Shown in pieces: positions 25,051-35,852 of a stretch of DNA of 64,000 nucleotides. The translations under genes were made by a program, and so were the position numbers. Under the pieces are notes generated by a model. That model had not been told where the DNA came from. It did no database searches and saw only the letters and a program-made list of their open reading frames with translations. Source of the DNA: JBIOHP01 sp044449065 (lineage in GTDB: Bacteria; Bacteroidota; Ignavibacteria; UBA10030; SZUA-254); the NCBI GenBank assembly GCA_044449065.1, contig JBIOHP010000007.1, positions 124,001 to 188,000 on the forward strand, read 5' to 3'. Numbering within the stretch: position 1 is the stretch's first letter; each line of letters opens with the position of its first letter.

Positions 25051-27549
25051 ATGGCAAAAACCACGAGAACCTCAACCACATCAACGCTCCTTAATCAACC
25101 CTCATGGTTCGATAAACTTTCCGATTTGAAAAAGGACAGCATCTGCATCGCCGTGATGTATCTGATCATCCTTGTTCTCTGCAATAAGATAGTGTTCAAC
25201 GGAATGATTTTTGCCGAATCCGGTGATGAGATGGCGGCCGCGGCATGGTCGAAAGGTATCGAACACCTTCAGAAAGCCGAACATGCCGATCCTCTCTGGA
25301 TACCATATGTCTTCAGCGGGATGCCCATTTTCGCCACATTGATTTTTCTTCGTCCAGCGTATGTGAACTTCGGGGAATTTGTCCTTAACAATATCGGCAA
25401 AGTAATATTTTTCGGGAGCGATTTGAGCTGGATTCTCCTCCATTTTTTGCTGGGAGGAATATTCATGTACATCCTTGCAAGGATGTTGAAACTTTCCCAG
25501 TTACCCTCGTTACTGGCAGGTTTAACGATGATGATGAATCCTCTTGCTATAGAACTTGCGCAAGCGGGACATGGCTCCAAACTTATAACCCTGAGTTATA
25601 TTCCCCTGCTCTTCATCATGACGATAAAACTTTTTGAGAAAAAAAACTTGCTCTACCTCGGTCTGCTTTCGGCAACCATCTCAACGATGCTTCTTGCAAG
25701 TCATCTTCAAATCGCTTTTTACGGTTTTATGCTCGTGGGTTTATATCTCCTGTATGAAACAATTCTCACCATCAAGCAGCAGCCCGCCGGCTCGATGATC
25801 AATATAGGATTGTTTGCCTTCGCGCTTCTGCTCGGATTTGCAATTGCCTCGTATGTAATTCTCCCGCTCCAGGAATATTCAACATATTCCATCAGGGGCG
25901 GCTCCGGCGACGGGAGCATCTCTTCGGGATTGGGATTCGCATATGCCACAGACTGGTCGTTTCATCCGGCGGAGATGATGAATTACTTGATCCCGACTAC
26001 CTTCGGACTTTCGACCCAGTACATGACTGACGTTAACGGCACACAAGCGGCGCTTCCTCTCTATTGGGGTTGGATGCCGTTCACCACCTCAACCGTGTAT
26101 GTTGGAATCGTGCCCATTATTCTCATGGTGTTAGCTCTTATTTATCGCCGGAATAAAATAACAAAATTTTTAGCGGCAGTATCGGTATTTTTTCTCCTTA
26201 TTGCATTCGGGAAATTTTCTCCGTTCGTGTATGAGTTGATGTTCAACTATTTCCCCTATTTCAACAAGTTCAGAATCCCCGCAATGATTCTCCAGTTGAT
26301 GCCCATTACGATCGGCTTGATTGCCGCATACGGCATGACTTTTTTACTCGAATTATCCGATAAGAGCAAGGAAGTTAATCTGGCTGTGCTTCAGAAACGA
26401 TTGATCTATGCAGCAGGCATCATCGGGGGCGCGCTCGTGCTGTGCCTGCTTGCCAAAACGGCCATTTCCAATTTTCTTTCAGATTTTATGTTTACACGAG
26501 CCGGTGAAGCCCGGCAATATCAAAAAGAATATCTCGATCTATTTATCGAGAAAAGGATTGATGTATTCTGGGGAGGATTTTTAAAATTCGCCCTGTTTAC
26601 CTGTCTCTCGCTTGGAGTAATTATTCTTTATCTACGGGGAAACCTCCAGCGGGTTTCCCTGATGTTAGCGCTTATTGGAATTCTTGTGCTCGACCTTGGT
26701 TTATGGGATGATTATTATATCAATCCAAAACCGAAAAACGCTCTCTCCGATCAGTTCACGCCCGATCAAACAATGACCACACTGAGCGCGGAGGCCGATA
26801 CAAGTTTATTCCGGATTTTCCCTGTTGAAGATTATGAGGATAATGCGTTTATGTATCATAATATCCAATCCATCGGGGGATACAGTCCGGCGAAATTAAA
26901 AATTTATCAGGAAATGAGAGATTCCTGCCGGCTCGATAAAGGAAACATGGCGGTTGTGAACATGTTGAACGTAAAATATATCGTGCGAAATCAGGAGAAC
27001 AAAGAAGGCGGGAGCAGATCGGTCATCATCCCCAATCCCGATTATATTCCACGGACATGGTTTGTTGACAGCGCCTATACCGTTTCTTCGAAAACCGAGA
27101 TATTCCAGTTGATGAATGCCCCAACGTTCGATCCACGGCATGTTGCGTTGCTTGAAAAACAACCATCGGTGAAACCGCAAAAATCCGATTCGAATTATTC
27201 CAAAATCGATAAATGGACCTCCGGGGAAATAACGATCAATGCATACGCCTCTAAGCCATCTCTGCTAATGCTGAGCGAAATTTATTATCCCGCGGGCTGG
27301 AAGGCATATGTCGATAACACTGAAACTGAAATTTATAAAACGAATTATATCCTTCGATCAGTTATCATGCCGGAGGGTAAACATACGGTGGTGTTTAAGT
27401 TTGAGCCGAAAACGTATGAACAGAGTTATTTCTACACGAAAATCGGCTGGGGATTTTGCGCTTTTATCCTCATAGGAGGGATCGCGCAACTGCCGTTTGT
27501 GAGAAAACGTTTTGGGAAAGACCGGAAAGATGTGAACAAAGAATCTTAG
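25051..27549 (+). CDS. YfhO-family polytopic membrane protein
   Basis: The 832-residue protein has about twelve or more membrane segments in its first 540 residues and a C-terminal soluble domain. The opening (GMIFAESGDEMAAAAW) and the pattern WIPYVFSGMPIFATL match YfhO-type proteins, which belong to the GT-C-like polyprenyl-phosphate-sugar-dependent transferases. In Bacillus YfhO glycosylates lipoteichoic acid; in this group it is common but not characterised. The C-terminal domain has SLLMLSEIYYPAGWKAYVDN, the usual end-domain motif. It ends the glycan cluster before a strong terminator. Confidence 0.85.
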   Translation: MAKTTRTSTTSTLLNQPSWFDKLSDLKKDSICIAVMYLIILVLCNKIVFNGMIFAESGDEMAAAAWSKGIEHLQKAEHADPLWIPYVFSGMPIFATLIFLRPAYVNFGEFVLNNIGKVIFFGSDLSWILLHFLLGGIFMYILARMLKLSQLPSLLAGLTMMMNPLAIELAQAGHGSKLITLSYIPLLFIMTIKLFEKKNLLYLGLLSATISTMLLASHLQIAFYGFMLVGLYLLYETILTIKQQPAGSMINIGLFAFALLLGFAIASYVILPLQEYSTYSIRGGSGDGSISSGLGFAYATDWSFHPAEMMNYLIPTTFGLSTQYMTDVNGTQAALPLYWGWMPFTTSTVYVGIVPIILMVLALIYRRNKITKFLAAVSVFFLLIAFGKFSPFVYELMFNYFPYFNKFRIPAMILQLMPITIGLIAAYGMTFLLELSDKSKEVNLAVLQKRLIYAAGIIGGALVLCLLAKTAISNFLSDFMFTRAGEARQYQKEYLDLFIEKRIDVFWGGFLKFALFTCLSLGVIILYLRGNLQRVSLMLALIGILVLDLGLWDDYYINPKPKNALSDQFTPDQTMTTLSAEADTSLFRIFPVEDYEDNAFMYHNIQSIGGYSPAKLKIYQEMRDSCRLDKGNMAVVNMLNVKYIVRNQENKEGGSRSVIIPNPDYIPRTWFVDSAYTVSSKTEIFQLMNAPTFDPRHVALLEKQPSVKPQKSDSNYSKIDKWTSGEITINAYASKPSLLMLSEIYYPAGWKAYVDNTETEIYKTNYILRSVIMPEGKHTVVFKFEPKTYEQSYFYTKIGWGFCAFILIGGIAQLPFVRKRFGKDRKDVNKES

Positions 27550-27583
27550 TTCAACCGGCTTAAAGAGACAGGTCAGGGGAGAT

Positions 27584-27614
27584 AAAAAAGGGTCAAGAAA
27601 CTTGACCCTTTTTT
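27584..27614 (+). terminator. Strong intrinsic terminator
   Basis: A perfect 14-bp stem (AAAAAAGGGTCAAG at 27584-27597 with its complement at 27601-27614), a 3-base loop and a T-run. It closes the glycan cluster and, being flanked by A- and T-runs, may also stop the minus-strand rpsU transcript. Confidence 0.9.
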
Positions 27615-27687
27615 ATTCATTTAACTTTGGTGGATACTTGTAGTGTATCCCTCGAGCTAAAGATGTTTGCCTAAGGATAGACGCGGA

Positions 27688-27888
27688 TTAAAATCCGCCC
27701 TCTTCCATCAGCGTGCGCTGCGCCCTGCGAACCGCTTTAATCTTTTTGATTCGTTTTTCAACTGAGGGCTTAGTGAAATACGAACGTTTCTTTACTTCTT
27801 TAAGAATGCCTGAACGTTCATATTTCTTTTTGAAGCGCCTGATCGCACGGTCGATGTTCTCATGTTCCTGAACAACAATACCGACCAT
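27688..27888 (-). CDS. rpsU: 30S ribosomal protein S21
   Basis: The 66-residue basic protein (MVGIVVQEHENIDRAIRRFKKKYERSG...) is ribosomal protein S21, which binds the small subunit near the anti-Shine-Dalgarno site. The start at 27888 follows AGGAGG by 7 bases; an in-frame GTG nine bases earlier lies inside the Shine-Dalgarno site and is unlikely. In Bacteroidota S21 interacts with the occluded 16S tail, so the strong Shine-Dalgarno here is notable. Confidence 0.97.
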   Translation of the reverse strand: MVGIVVQEHENIDRAIRRFKKKYERSGILKEVKKRSYFTKPSVEKRIKKIKAVRRAQRTLMEEGGF

Positions 27889-27946
27889 GTTTGTCACCTC
27901 CTCTACTCACGGTAATAATTTGTGCCACTAAATCTCCTTCTATTAG

Positions 27947-28321
27947 TTATTCGATAACGGTGGTTAACGATTCGATCAAGGTACGCTGACCCTGTTTTTC
28001 GAAATTAACCACGATGGCCTGGCTGCCATCGGATGTATGGGCTTTACTTAAGACTTTGCCAAAGTCGTTCCACTCAGCGTGGAAAATGAATTCCCCGACA
28101 CGGAAACTACGATCAGGAGTGTAAGGCGTGGCATTTTGCATGTCCGCACCATTACCATTCGTTTCACCGTCGGGTACTGCCGACATTAACGACATATGAC
28201 GGCATCTAGTGCAACGAAACCACATTTTCTCCTGACCGACCTGTGCACTACCAACTGCTTCCATCTTTGTTACTTTGTTGCAATGGTTGCAGCGGCGTTC
28301 ACTATACTTTGATCGTGTCAT
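27947..28321 (-). CDS. Zinc-ribbon hypothetical protein
   Basis: The 124-residue protein begins with an N-terminal four-cysteine ribbon (C11xxC14 and C37xxC40) and ends in a domain of about 55 residues with the pattern FRVGEFIFHAEWNDFGKV...IVVNFEKQGQRTLI. This second domain resembles CarD-like or SH3-like small beta domains with a GxxIxHxxWGxGxV core, seen in some RNA-polymerase or DNA-associated proteins. The start at 28321 follows GGGAG. Function is unknown; a nucleic-acid-binding role is an inference. Confidence 0.65.
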   Translation of the reverse strand: MTRSKYSERRCNHCNKVTKMEAVGSAQVGQEKMWFRCTRCRHMSLMSAVPDGETNGNGADMQNATPYTPDRSFRVGEFIFHAEWNDFGKVLSKAHTSDGSQAIVVNFEKQGQRTLIESLTTVIE

Positions 28322-29045
28322 TGGTATTCTCCCATGAAAATACATGTTGAATGATGACTTTGGGAGGCGCCTTATTTAATCGAAATATCTTTTGTCGTAA
28401 TGAACGCTAAGAATTGAAAAAATCGCGTTTTTTGATAAAAAATACGTCTAACGGTTCACCTCGCGCTAATTATAAGATACGTAAAAGTGATTTGCGAGTC
28501 AATGGTTAGAGGGAATTAATCGAAAATTTAGATAATTTTAATGAAATTGTTTCGTTTTACGCCAAAATAATGAGGAATATCGCACATTTATCGTTGTTTG
28601 GGGGATATGAATCTTATCTTTTGGGCTGCGCCGGTAAGAAATTTTTATGCACGATATAATAAAATATATTGCGAAAAAAATAGGTTGTTTTGTTAAAGAT
28701 ATTTCATGAAAGCATTTTGCATAAATCTGATGCCTCTCCTCAACCAGAATAAACAATTCGTTGAAAAAAAGAATTCTGCCGCCTACCGAGTAGTGAGATT
28801 TTGTTTTGGATTTTAGCATCACCAGAAATTGAAATATCAGTAATGGACATCGACTAAAATACTTTTTGAGTATCGATTCTTTCGACTTTAAAACCCAATT
28901 GAAATCCTATCGAGTTATTGCTTTTCATATCATTGATCTCTATATTTAACAAAATAAAATCCAAATCAACGCTTTTAAGCGCTGGAATAATTTCCCGTTC
29001 CTTTTCCATTAGCGGGATTTTCTTGAAACCAACACAGAGACAATT
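28322..29045. other. AT-rich intergenic region
   Basis: More than 700 bases without a supported gene. The left end must hold the promoter for the zinc-ribbon gene. On the minus strand at 28854-29030 a short frame reads NDMKSNNSIGFQLGFK, faintly like the C-terminus of a GNAT acetyltransferase, possibly a relic, but it cannot be called. Confidence 0.4.
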
Positions 29046-29810
29046 TTGAAATACCGAAAACAAGATTTATTTAAATCGATCACCGGCAAGATTGAGATCG
29101 GTTCGTATATTATCCAGCATGCCGGAAGGTTTGTAACAATCATTCGGGAAATTGACAATTTATACAGATCTATTCCTCAAAAGAAGGCAATCCGTATCCT
29201 CGATTTCGGAAGCCACACGGGGGCGATAAGCATTGGATTAAAGAATCAGGGTTACGATGTCTATTGCGCCGATATTGAAACAGTAGTGAATGAATACCGG
29301 CACATCTACGATCAAAGCGGCTTACCGATAAAAATCTTAGAGAGCGGCTATCATATCCCCTATGATGATAAATTTTTCGATTGCGTCGTATTTTCCGAAG
29401 TCCTCGAGCATATGTACGATAGTCCGATTGAACTTCTAACTGAATTTAAGCGGATCATTAAGAACGATGGTTACCTCCTCCTCACGACGCCTAATGTGAT
29501 GAAGATCGAAAATAAAATAAAGTATTTTTTGAACATGAATATATACCAGGATATTCACTCCTATACCTATAATCCCCGGTTCTGGCTGCACTTCAGGGAA
29601 TACACCGCGAAAGATCTGAAAATATTGCTCGGCGAGTATATGAAGTTTTCTTCTGTCAAAATTGTAATGTTCAACAATGCCAGCGGTAGAACACCGGTGA
29701 AAAGATTTTTTCAGCGATGCATGTTCGTCTTCAGTTACCCGCTTCCGATGTTCAAAGGTTTTTTAATGGCGATCGCCAGGAACTCACCGGACCGACCGTT
29801 ATCCTCATAA
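29046..29810 (+). CDS. Class I SAM-dependent methyltransferase
   Basis: The 254-residue protein has motif I (RILDFGSHTGAISIGL), the acidic motif YCADIETV, the motif FDCVVFSEVLEHMYDSP and KNDGYLLLTTPN. It is a class I methyltransferase similar to those of the glycan cluster to the left. The frame begins with TTG at 29046; no ATG gives the full domain, so this non-standard start is likely, or the start lies slightly upstream. It stands alone upstream of addA and may be an outlier of the glycan cluster. Confidence 0.75.
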   Translation: MKYRKQDLFKSITGKIEIGSYIIQHAGRFVTIIREIDNLYRSIPQKKAIRILDFGSHTGAISIGLKNQGYDVYCADIETVVNEYRHIYDQSGLPIKILESGYHIPYDDKFFDCVVFSEVLEHMYDSPIELLTEFKRIIKNDGYLLLTTPNVMKIENKIKYFLNMNIYQDIHSYTYNPRFWLHFREYTAKDLKILLGEYMKFSSVKIVMFNNASGRTPVKRFFQRCMFVFSYPLPMFKGFLMAIARNSPDRPLSS

Positions 29811-29908
29811 TGTGGAATAATCGCTTCGGGTATCAAGTCCCGGAGAAGTTGAGGGTCTCCACCGGATAGCCATTACAATCGTTTTATCAGGACAATTCTT
29901 CGATTCGC

Positions 29909-32900
29909 ATGCAGAGCACGCTTCAAAAAGACACTGAAATACATTTTCCCGATCTTACGGTCGTCACTGCCTCGGCAGGATCGGGGAAAACGTATATGCT
30001 CGCGATGCGGTACGCTTCTTTCCTCCTCTCCGATAAGATACAATTCAATGCGCTCCGCAATATTCTCGCCATTACGTTCACCAATAATGCCGCCAACGAG
30101 ATGAAACAGCGCATCATCGAATATTTGAAATTAGCTGCACTCGGCGACCGCAAGAAGATCGATGAATTTCGCGAACTCGTTGCAATGGATGAAAAGAAAT
30201 TGATCGAGAAAGCAGCCAAGTGCGTCACGGATATTTTTGATAACTATTCCGAATTCCAGGTTAAAACTATCGATAGTTTCATGACCGAAGTATTTAAATC
30301 ATCCGCCCTTGAGTTTGGTTATAATCCCGATTTTGATATAGCCCTGAACAATTCCACAATCATCGATTACGCTTTCGATCTGTTTTTAAGAGAACTGCAA
30401 CCCGAATCGCTTCAATCAGTTACTCTCCAGAAAGCGGTAGCCCTACTTTCGCGTACGAGAAAAGGCGATTCATCGTTTATCTGGAATCCCTACAGTAAAA
30501 TTACCTCGCAGGTGCAAAAGCTGTACGGGCTGCTTGGATCAACGACTAAATCTCTTACCGCAGACAATCAGTTCGAGAGACTGGAAACACTACGGAAAAA
30601 CATAGCCGACGATGCTGCCTTGATTCAGAAAATTGCCTCGGATTCGGGTTTAGAGACCAAGATAAACGCGATGGCATTTCTTGATACGGCGATCAGCGGC
30701 GATATCGAAGGAGTCAGCGGAAAAGTGAAACTTGGCGTTCCGCTCAATAAACCGAAATCAAAAAAGGATAATGATCGCTACGATGCAACGGTAGAAAAAC
30801 TTCAGCCGCGATGCGATAGGGTAAACGCTCTGGTTGCTGAATATCTGCAACTCCGCTCAAAACTTTATTTTCTCCCGTATATTCAATCGCTCGGGTTATT
30901 GCATGGATCGCTGGAGAGAGCTAAAAAACAGATCGGACAAATTTTTATCAACGAAGTTAATCAAAAGTTGTCCGATCACCTGCGTCAGGATATCATTCCT
31001 GAAATTTATTTTAAGCTTGGCGATAGAATTTATCATTATTTGATCGATGAATTTCAGGATACATCTCCTATCCAATGGGAAAATATCAGGCACCTTGTTG
31101 AAAATTCCCTCGCATCGTACGGAAGTCTTTTTGTTGTTGGCGACATGAAACAGGCGATTTACGGATTCCGGGGCGCTGATTGGACAATTATGGCGGAGAT
31201 GGCACAAAAGAATACTTTTCCATCAGCGTCTCACCACGTACTCGAACTCGGGAAGAACCGCCGCAGCTTTGAAAAAATTGTCAGGTTCGGCGAGGATGTC
31301 TTTCATACAATTGATCCTCAAACCGGATACGCCGCTGCCGCGCAGCTCAGCGGACTGGCGTCGTATCACCAGGATGTCCGGCAGGAAAATGCCGGAAAAG
31401 GAATCGTGGATGTATATACGATTAAAAAAGATGATGAAACGCTTCCGGAAAAGATTAAACTGATTGAAACGGTGATTGAATTACAGTCCCGGGGATTCCG
31501 GATGGGAGATATTGCCGTCCTTACGCCGGCGAATGACGACGTCATTGAAGTTGGCGGCTGGTTGAATGAACACCAAATCCGTTTTATTTCGCACAGCAGT
31601 CTCGATATTCGCCGGAGGAAAGTTGCCGGTGAAATCATCGCTCTCCTGAAATTTCTTGATTCACCGATCGATGATCTCTCATTCCTCACGTTCATTCTTG
31701 GAGACGTATTTTTTAATTTAAGTGTTACAGGAATTCCAAACGTAAAATCGGAATTAGCCAACCTGTTTTGTGCCCCTAAACAATCAAGGGAAACCAGAAA
31801 GCCGTACTACCAGGTATTCAGGGAAAAATTCCCCGATGTTTGGAACAAACTTTTCGAAGGATTATTCAATCTTGTCGGCTATTTGCCGTTATATGATCTG
31901 ATCTCCGCAGTCTATAAAACATTTAGGGTCTATGAAACGTGCGGAGCGGAGGAAGCATCTTTTGTGAAGCTTCTCGAAGTCATCAAATCGTTCGAAAACA
32001 GCGGGAAGAATAATTTGAAGGATTTCCTCGCGTTCGCCGAGGACGATGAAGATTCGAGCGAGTGGAAAATCGACGTTCCCAAAAATATCGACGCGGTGAA
32101 ACTGATGACGATCCATAAAGCAAAGGGACTTCAGTTTCGCGTGGTTATTGTGCTTCTCTATGAAAAACGGGATAATTCCAACGATTACTATCTCAGCGGA
32201 GACGGAAACGGGATATCTATCCTTCATATCAATAAAGACATTGCCGGAAAAGTAGAGAGTTTGGGACAGGTGTACGCCGAACAAAAGCTAAAAAATCAGG
32301 TAAACGATTTAAATATGCTCTATGTCGCGTTCACGCGCGCGCAGGAAGAAATGTATGTTCTTGGCGTCTATGAGAAAGAACCTAAAGCACCGGTTGCATT
32401 TCTACCGAAAGATAGTTATGCACCCGAAACAAAGCCAGCTATTTTAGCACAACAACCGGAAAAACAATTATCCATCGCCTCCTTCCATCATACGGTCTTG
32501 AGAAAGAGTGAGATACAAACGCCATCCCGGTTAGCCATGGATGAAATAGCGCGCGGAGAATTTATCCATCTGATCCTTTCAAAAATTCAATCGTACGACA
32601 CGGACGCCAATTCGCTTATAGAACTTCTCATTTTTACAACCGGAGGCGTGATAGATAAAGAGAATACGTCCGAAACAATTCAACAGTTTTTGGAACTGGA
32701 TACCATGCGGGAATTATTTACTGAAAAACCGGGCAGGGAAATCTTCATCGAACAGGATATTACCGACCGGAATGGCAGATTGTTCAGGATAGACAGGATG
32801 GTCGTCGATACTGATCGTATAACGGTGATCGATTTTAAAACAGGTAACGATGAGATGAAAGATAAATATGAAAGCCAGGTACGGAATTACCTCCATCTCG

Positions 32901-32980
32901 TTCATGAACTATATCCGGCTAAACAAGTCCACGGTCTCATCGCATACATCGATCTGAAAACAACAACGAACGTGTCATGA
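29909..32980 (+). CDS. addA: AddA-type UvrD helicase/nuclease
   Basis: The 1023-residue protein is a superfamily 1 helicase-nuclease. Walker A is TASAGSGKTY (about 20-29), the DEXX-like motif LIDEFQDTS (about 378), then GDMKQAIYGFRGAD (about 413), TIHKAKGLQFRVVIV (about 732) and YVAFTRAQEEMYV (about 802). The C-terminus has the PD-(D/E)XK core VIDFKTG...YESQVRNYLHL. This is the AddA half of an AddAB/RecBCD-like complex that resects double-strand breaks for RecA-dependent repair. It overlaps addB by 4 bases. The length is a little below the Bacillus AddA, as usual for this group. Confidence 0.9.
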   Translation: MQSTLQKDTEIHFPDLTVVTASAGSGKTYMLAMRYASFLLSDKIQFNALRNILAITFTNNAANEMKQRIIEYLKLAALGDRKKIDEFRELVAMDEKKLIEKAAKCVTDIFDNYSEFQVKTIDSFMTEVFKSSALEFGYNPDFDIALNNSTIIDYAFDLFLRELQPESLQSVTLQKAVALLSRTRKGDSSFIWNPYSKITSQVQKLYGLLGSTTKSLTADNQFERLETLRKNIADDAALIQKIASDSGLETKINAMAFLDTAISGDIEGVSGKVKLGVPLNKPKSKKDNDRYDATVEKLQPRCDRVNALVAEYLQLRSKLYFLPYIQSLGLLHGSLERAKKQIGQIFINEVNQKLSDHLRQDIIPEIYFKLGDRIYHYLIDEFQDTSPIQWENIRHLVENSLASYGSLFVVGDMKQAIYGFRGADWTIMAEMAQKNTFPSASHHVLELGKNRRSFEKIVRFGEDVFHTIDPQTGYAAAAQLSGLASYHQDVRQENAGKGIVDVYTIKKDDETLPEKIKLIETVIELQSRGFRMGDIAVLTPANDDVIEVGGWLNEHQIRFISHSSLDIRRRKVAGEIIALLKFLDSPIDDLSFLTFILGDVFFNLSVTGIPNVKSELANLFCAPKQSRETRKPYYQVFREKFPDVWNKLFEGLFNLVGYLPLYDLISAVYKTFRVYETCGAEEASFVKLLEVIKSFENSGKNNLKDFLAFAEDDEDSSEWKIDVPKNIDAVKLMTIHKAKGLQFRVVIVLLYEKRDNSNDYYLSGDGNGISILHINKDIAGKVESLGQVYAEQKLKNQVNDLNMLYVAFTRAQEEMYVLGVYEKEPKAPVAFLPKDSYAPETKPAILAQQPEKQLSIASFHHTVLRKSEIQTPSRLAMDEIARGEFIHLILSKIQSYDTDANSLIELLIFTTGGVIDKENTSETIQQFLELDTMRELFTEKPGREIFIEQDITDRNGRLFRIDRMVVDTDRITVIDFKTGNDEMKDKYESQVRNYLHLVHELYPAKQVHGLIAYIDLKTTTNVS

Positions 32981-35811
32981 GCCGCGCAATTCTCCTCTCC
33001 CCTTCCCTGAATCTCATTGACGAGGTCATATCATGTATTGATAGCGATGGCGGAGATTTTCGTAATATTCTGATTGTCTTCCCCGGTAAACGTCCTGCAC
33101 ATTTTTTGCGAAAAGCGCTTGCAGAGAAGCTGGGCAAGGCGTACCTACCTCCGTTAATTTTCTCGATAGATAATTTCATCGAATGGGCGCATCGTGAAAA
33201 ACTCGGCGGAATGACAGCCAACCTCGACTCGATCGATGCCATAGCCCTTCTATATGAAATTTATAGCGATGATAAGGCACAACTAAGCGCGCACCAGGAT
33301 GGTTCACTTGAGGAATTTCTTCCCATGGGTATGGGCATCTTCAATGAAATAGAAGAACTTCGGCTTGCGCGGGTTACACCTAACCGCGTCAGAGAAATTG
33401 CAACTATAGAACCGGGATATAAGGGCGGCAAACAGCTCGCGCTTTATTATCAGCGATTTTATGAACTCGTGTCCGACCGGAAACTCTCTACCCGCGCTTC
33501 AATGTATGTCGATGTCGGAAATGAGTTGACTGCTGATGCGCTTTTGGAATTCAAACAGATAATTATCGCCGGGTTTTCGGCGCTGACAGAAGCCGAAAGG
33601 ATGCTCTTTACCTCCCTGAAGCAGATCGACCGGTGCACGTTCCTCTTTCAGGATGGTCCCCACATAGAAAAACACCTTCGGTCACTGAAGATAAAACACG
33701 ATCGGAAGGAATCGCAGACGACTGAGCCGGAAATTTCATTTGCGATGGCGCCGGACGGGCACGGCGAGGTCTACGCATTGAGCAGTGAGATCAATAAGCT
33801 CATCCAAGGAGAATCACCTCTCGATGAAAAAACCGTCATCGTTCTTCCCGATGCTGTCAATCTTTTCCCGGTCATAAATGAGACGCTTGCGCTCGTGCAG
33901 GACGAAGATTATAACATTTCACTCGGATATCCCGTCACACGAACGCCGGTCTTTGCATTCCTGAACAACATCATGGACGCTGTTTCATCGATGTATAAGG
34001 GACAGGTATACGCTCCCGATTATTTCAAACTGGTGCTTCACCCCTACGCAAAAAATATCCGCATTGGAAACCGCTCGGATATCACACGCATATTGTTTCA
34101 TACGATCGAAGAAGAATACGCCGGCGATAAATCGAAAATGTTTTTTTCGCTCGAATCAATTGAAGAATCAGAAATATTGAATATCGCGCTCGCGAGAATG
34201 ATTCAGGCAGGCATCCAGGCAACCTATCCCGACTTACATAGTCATCTCATAACGATTCATAATAACCTCATCAGAGCGTTTATGGCTATCGGAAATTTGG
34301 GTGATTTTGCAGATAAATGTATCACCGTTTTGAACTATGTGCACGATAACAGCACGGCGAATCTTCATATTTATTTCAGGCGATTCGTGGAAATCATCAT
34401 CAAATCGCTCCACGGCATCTCCACTTCCCTGTTAAAGAACATTACGCTCGCCGAACCGGTCAGTTACTGCACCGTAATCCGGAAATTCTTTCATACCGTC
34501 CGAATCCCGTTTGAAGGAACGCCCCTGCACGGATTGCAGGTGCTGGGTTTCTTAGAAACAAGAAATTTACAATTCAAAAGGGTATTTATCCTCGACGCAA
34601 ACGACGATGTGTTGCCGGGAACCAAAGGGCACGATATGCTTCTCCCCCAAAAAGCGCGCGAGCTTCTTGGCTTACCCACATACCGCGACAGGGAGGAACT
34701 TACCGCTTACTATTTTGATCTCCTCGTTCGCGGATCAAATGAGGTTCATTGTTATTACGTTCAAAACGACAAGAAGGAAAAGAGCAGATACCTGGAAAAA
34801 CTCATCTGGGAAAAACAACGCGCCGCCGGTACGGTAGAAATTGAAAAATTTATTGGAGGCGTCGACTATCGCGTCTCGTTGATAAACGAAATACCCGCGA
34901 ATATTCCGAAAACTGACGCGATTGCCCGACATCTCAGGAACTATTGCTTCAACTCTTCGGCCTTCGACCGGTATCTGCACTGCCAATTAAAATTTTACTA
35001 CACCGATGTTTTAAAGTTGAGAGAAAAAGAAGACGCGGCAAGCGACATCGAGAGCAGGGATATCGGAACCCTTGTCCATTCGGTGCTGGCTAAATACTTC
35101 GCGTCAAGGAAAGGCGTTCGTTTAACTAAAGAGAATCTCGACGACCGGGATATGAAGAAAACTATCGACGAAGAATTCTCGTGGCAATTTGGCAATGAGC
35201 CGGCAGGAATGAAATTTTTACTCAAAGATCAAATTAAAATTCAGCTTTCGCGTTTTCTTGAGAAATATCAACTCCCGCAGGCAGTAAATGCTAACATCGT
35301 GATCCTTGATGTTGAAAAGAAAGTGAAAACAACAAAGGATTCCTTCACTTTTGACGGATTCATCGATCGGCTGGAGAAACGAGGGGACAACTATTTCATC
35401 CTGGATTATAAAACGGGCAGCAGCGGCAACAGATACAAAATAAAATTCAAGAAATTAGTGCCGGAAGATCGCGAGACCTGGAACGACGCTATAGGTTCGC
35501 TTCAGCTTCCTCTTTACGTTTTGCTCTATGCAAACGAAACGGGATTGCCGCCGGAAAAAATTATCCCCGCCTACCTTCTGCTGGGTAAAAACGACCTCTC
35601 ACCCGACATCGAAATTTCCTTAGGTGAAGATGAGAATGACCGTAAAAATATCTACGCCATGTTCGAAACGATTATTTTTAAATTGGTGAATGAAATAGTC
35701 AATCCGGATATTTCTTTCATTCCGCCAAAAAATCTGAAAAAAGCGTGTCCGAACTGCCCATTTACATATATGTGCGGAACTCAGTGGGTGCAAGGATGGA
35801 AGGGTGAATGA
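32977..35811 (+). CDS. addB: AddB-like PD-(D/E)XK nuclease/inactive helicase
   Basis: The 944-residue protein is the AddB partner. Its N-terminal two thirds are a degenerate helicase-like region without a clear Walker A. The C-terminal nuclease has FILDYKTGSSG (about 807), preceded by a cysteine (YLHCQLKFYY, about 668) and ended by CPNCPFTYMC (about 924-933). These four cysteines match the iron-sulfur staple that holds the AddB nuclease fold. It is cytoplasmic and acts with AddA in double-strand-break resection. The start ATG overlaps the addA stop, typical of a tightly coupled pair. Confidence 0.88.
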   Translation: MSRAILLSPSLNLIDEVISCIDSDGGDFRNILIVFPGKRPAHFLRKALAEKLGKAYLPPLIFSIDNFIEWAHREKLGGMTANLDSIDAIALLYEIYSDDKAQLSAHQDGSLEEFLPMGMGIFNEIEELRLARVTPNRVREIATIEPGYKGGKQLALYYQRFYELVSDRKLSTRASMYVDVGNELTADALLEFKQIIIAGFSALTEAERMLFTSLKQIDRCTFLFQDGPHIEKHLRSLKIKHDRKESQTTEPEISFAMAPDGHGEVYALSSEINKLIQGESPLDEKTVIVLPDAVNLFPVINETLALVQDEDYNISLGYPVTRTPVFAFLNNIMDAVSSMYKGQVYAPDYFKLVLHPYAKNIRIGNRSDITRILFHTIEEEYAGDKSKMFFSLESIEESEILNIALARMIQAGIQATYPDLHSHLITIHNNLIRAFMAIGNLGDFADKCITVLNYVHDNSTANLHIYFRRFVEIIIKSLHGISTSLLKNITLAEPVSYCTVIRKFFHTVRIPFEGTPLHGLQVLGFLETRNLQFKRVFILDANDDVLPGTKGHDMLLPQKARELLGLPTYRDREELTAYYFDLLVRGSNEVHCYYVQNDKKEKSRYLEKLIWEKQRAAGTVEIEKFIGGVDYRVSLINEIPANIPKTDAIARHLRNYCFNSSAFDRYLHCQLKFYYTDVLKLREKEDAASDIESRDIGTLVHSVLAKYFASRKGVRLTKENLDDRDMKKTIDEEFSWQFGNEPAGMKFLLKDQIKIQLSRFLEKYQLPQAVNANIVILDVEKKVKTTKDSFTFDGFIDRLEKRGDNYFILDYKTGSSGNRYKIKFKKLVPEDRETWNDAIGSLQLPLYVLLYANETGLPPEKIIPAYLLLGKNDLSPDIEISLGEDENDRKNIYAMFETIIFKLVNEIVNPDISFIPPKNLKKACPNCPFTYMCGTQWVQGWKGE

Positions 35812-35852
35812 AAGCGCGGGATGTTAAAAACACACTGACCGGCGAATAATTC

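Noticed and set aside
28854..29063. Minus-strand frame with a GNAT-like tail (NDMKSNNSIGFQLGFK)
   Set aside because: It is too short, lacks the acetyl-CoA loop and overlaps the methyltransferase start; at best a relic.
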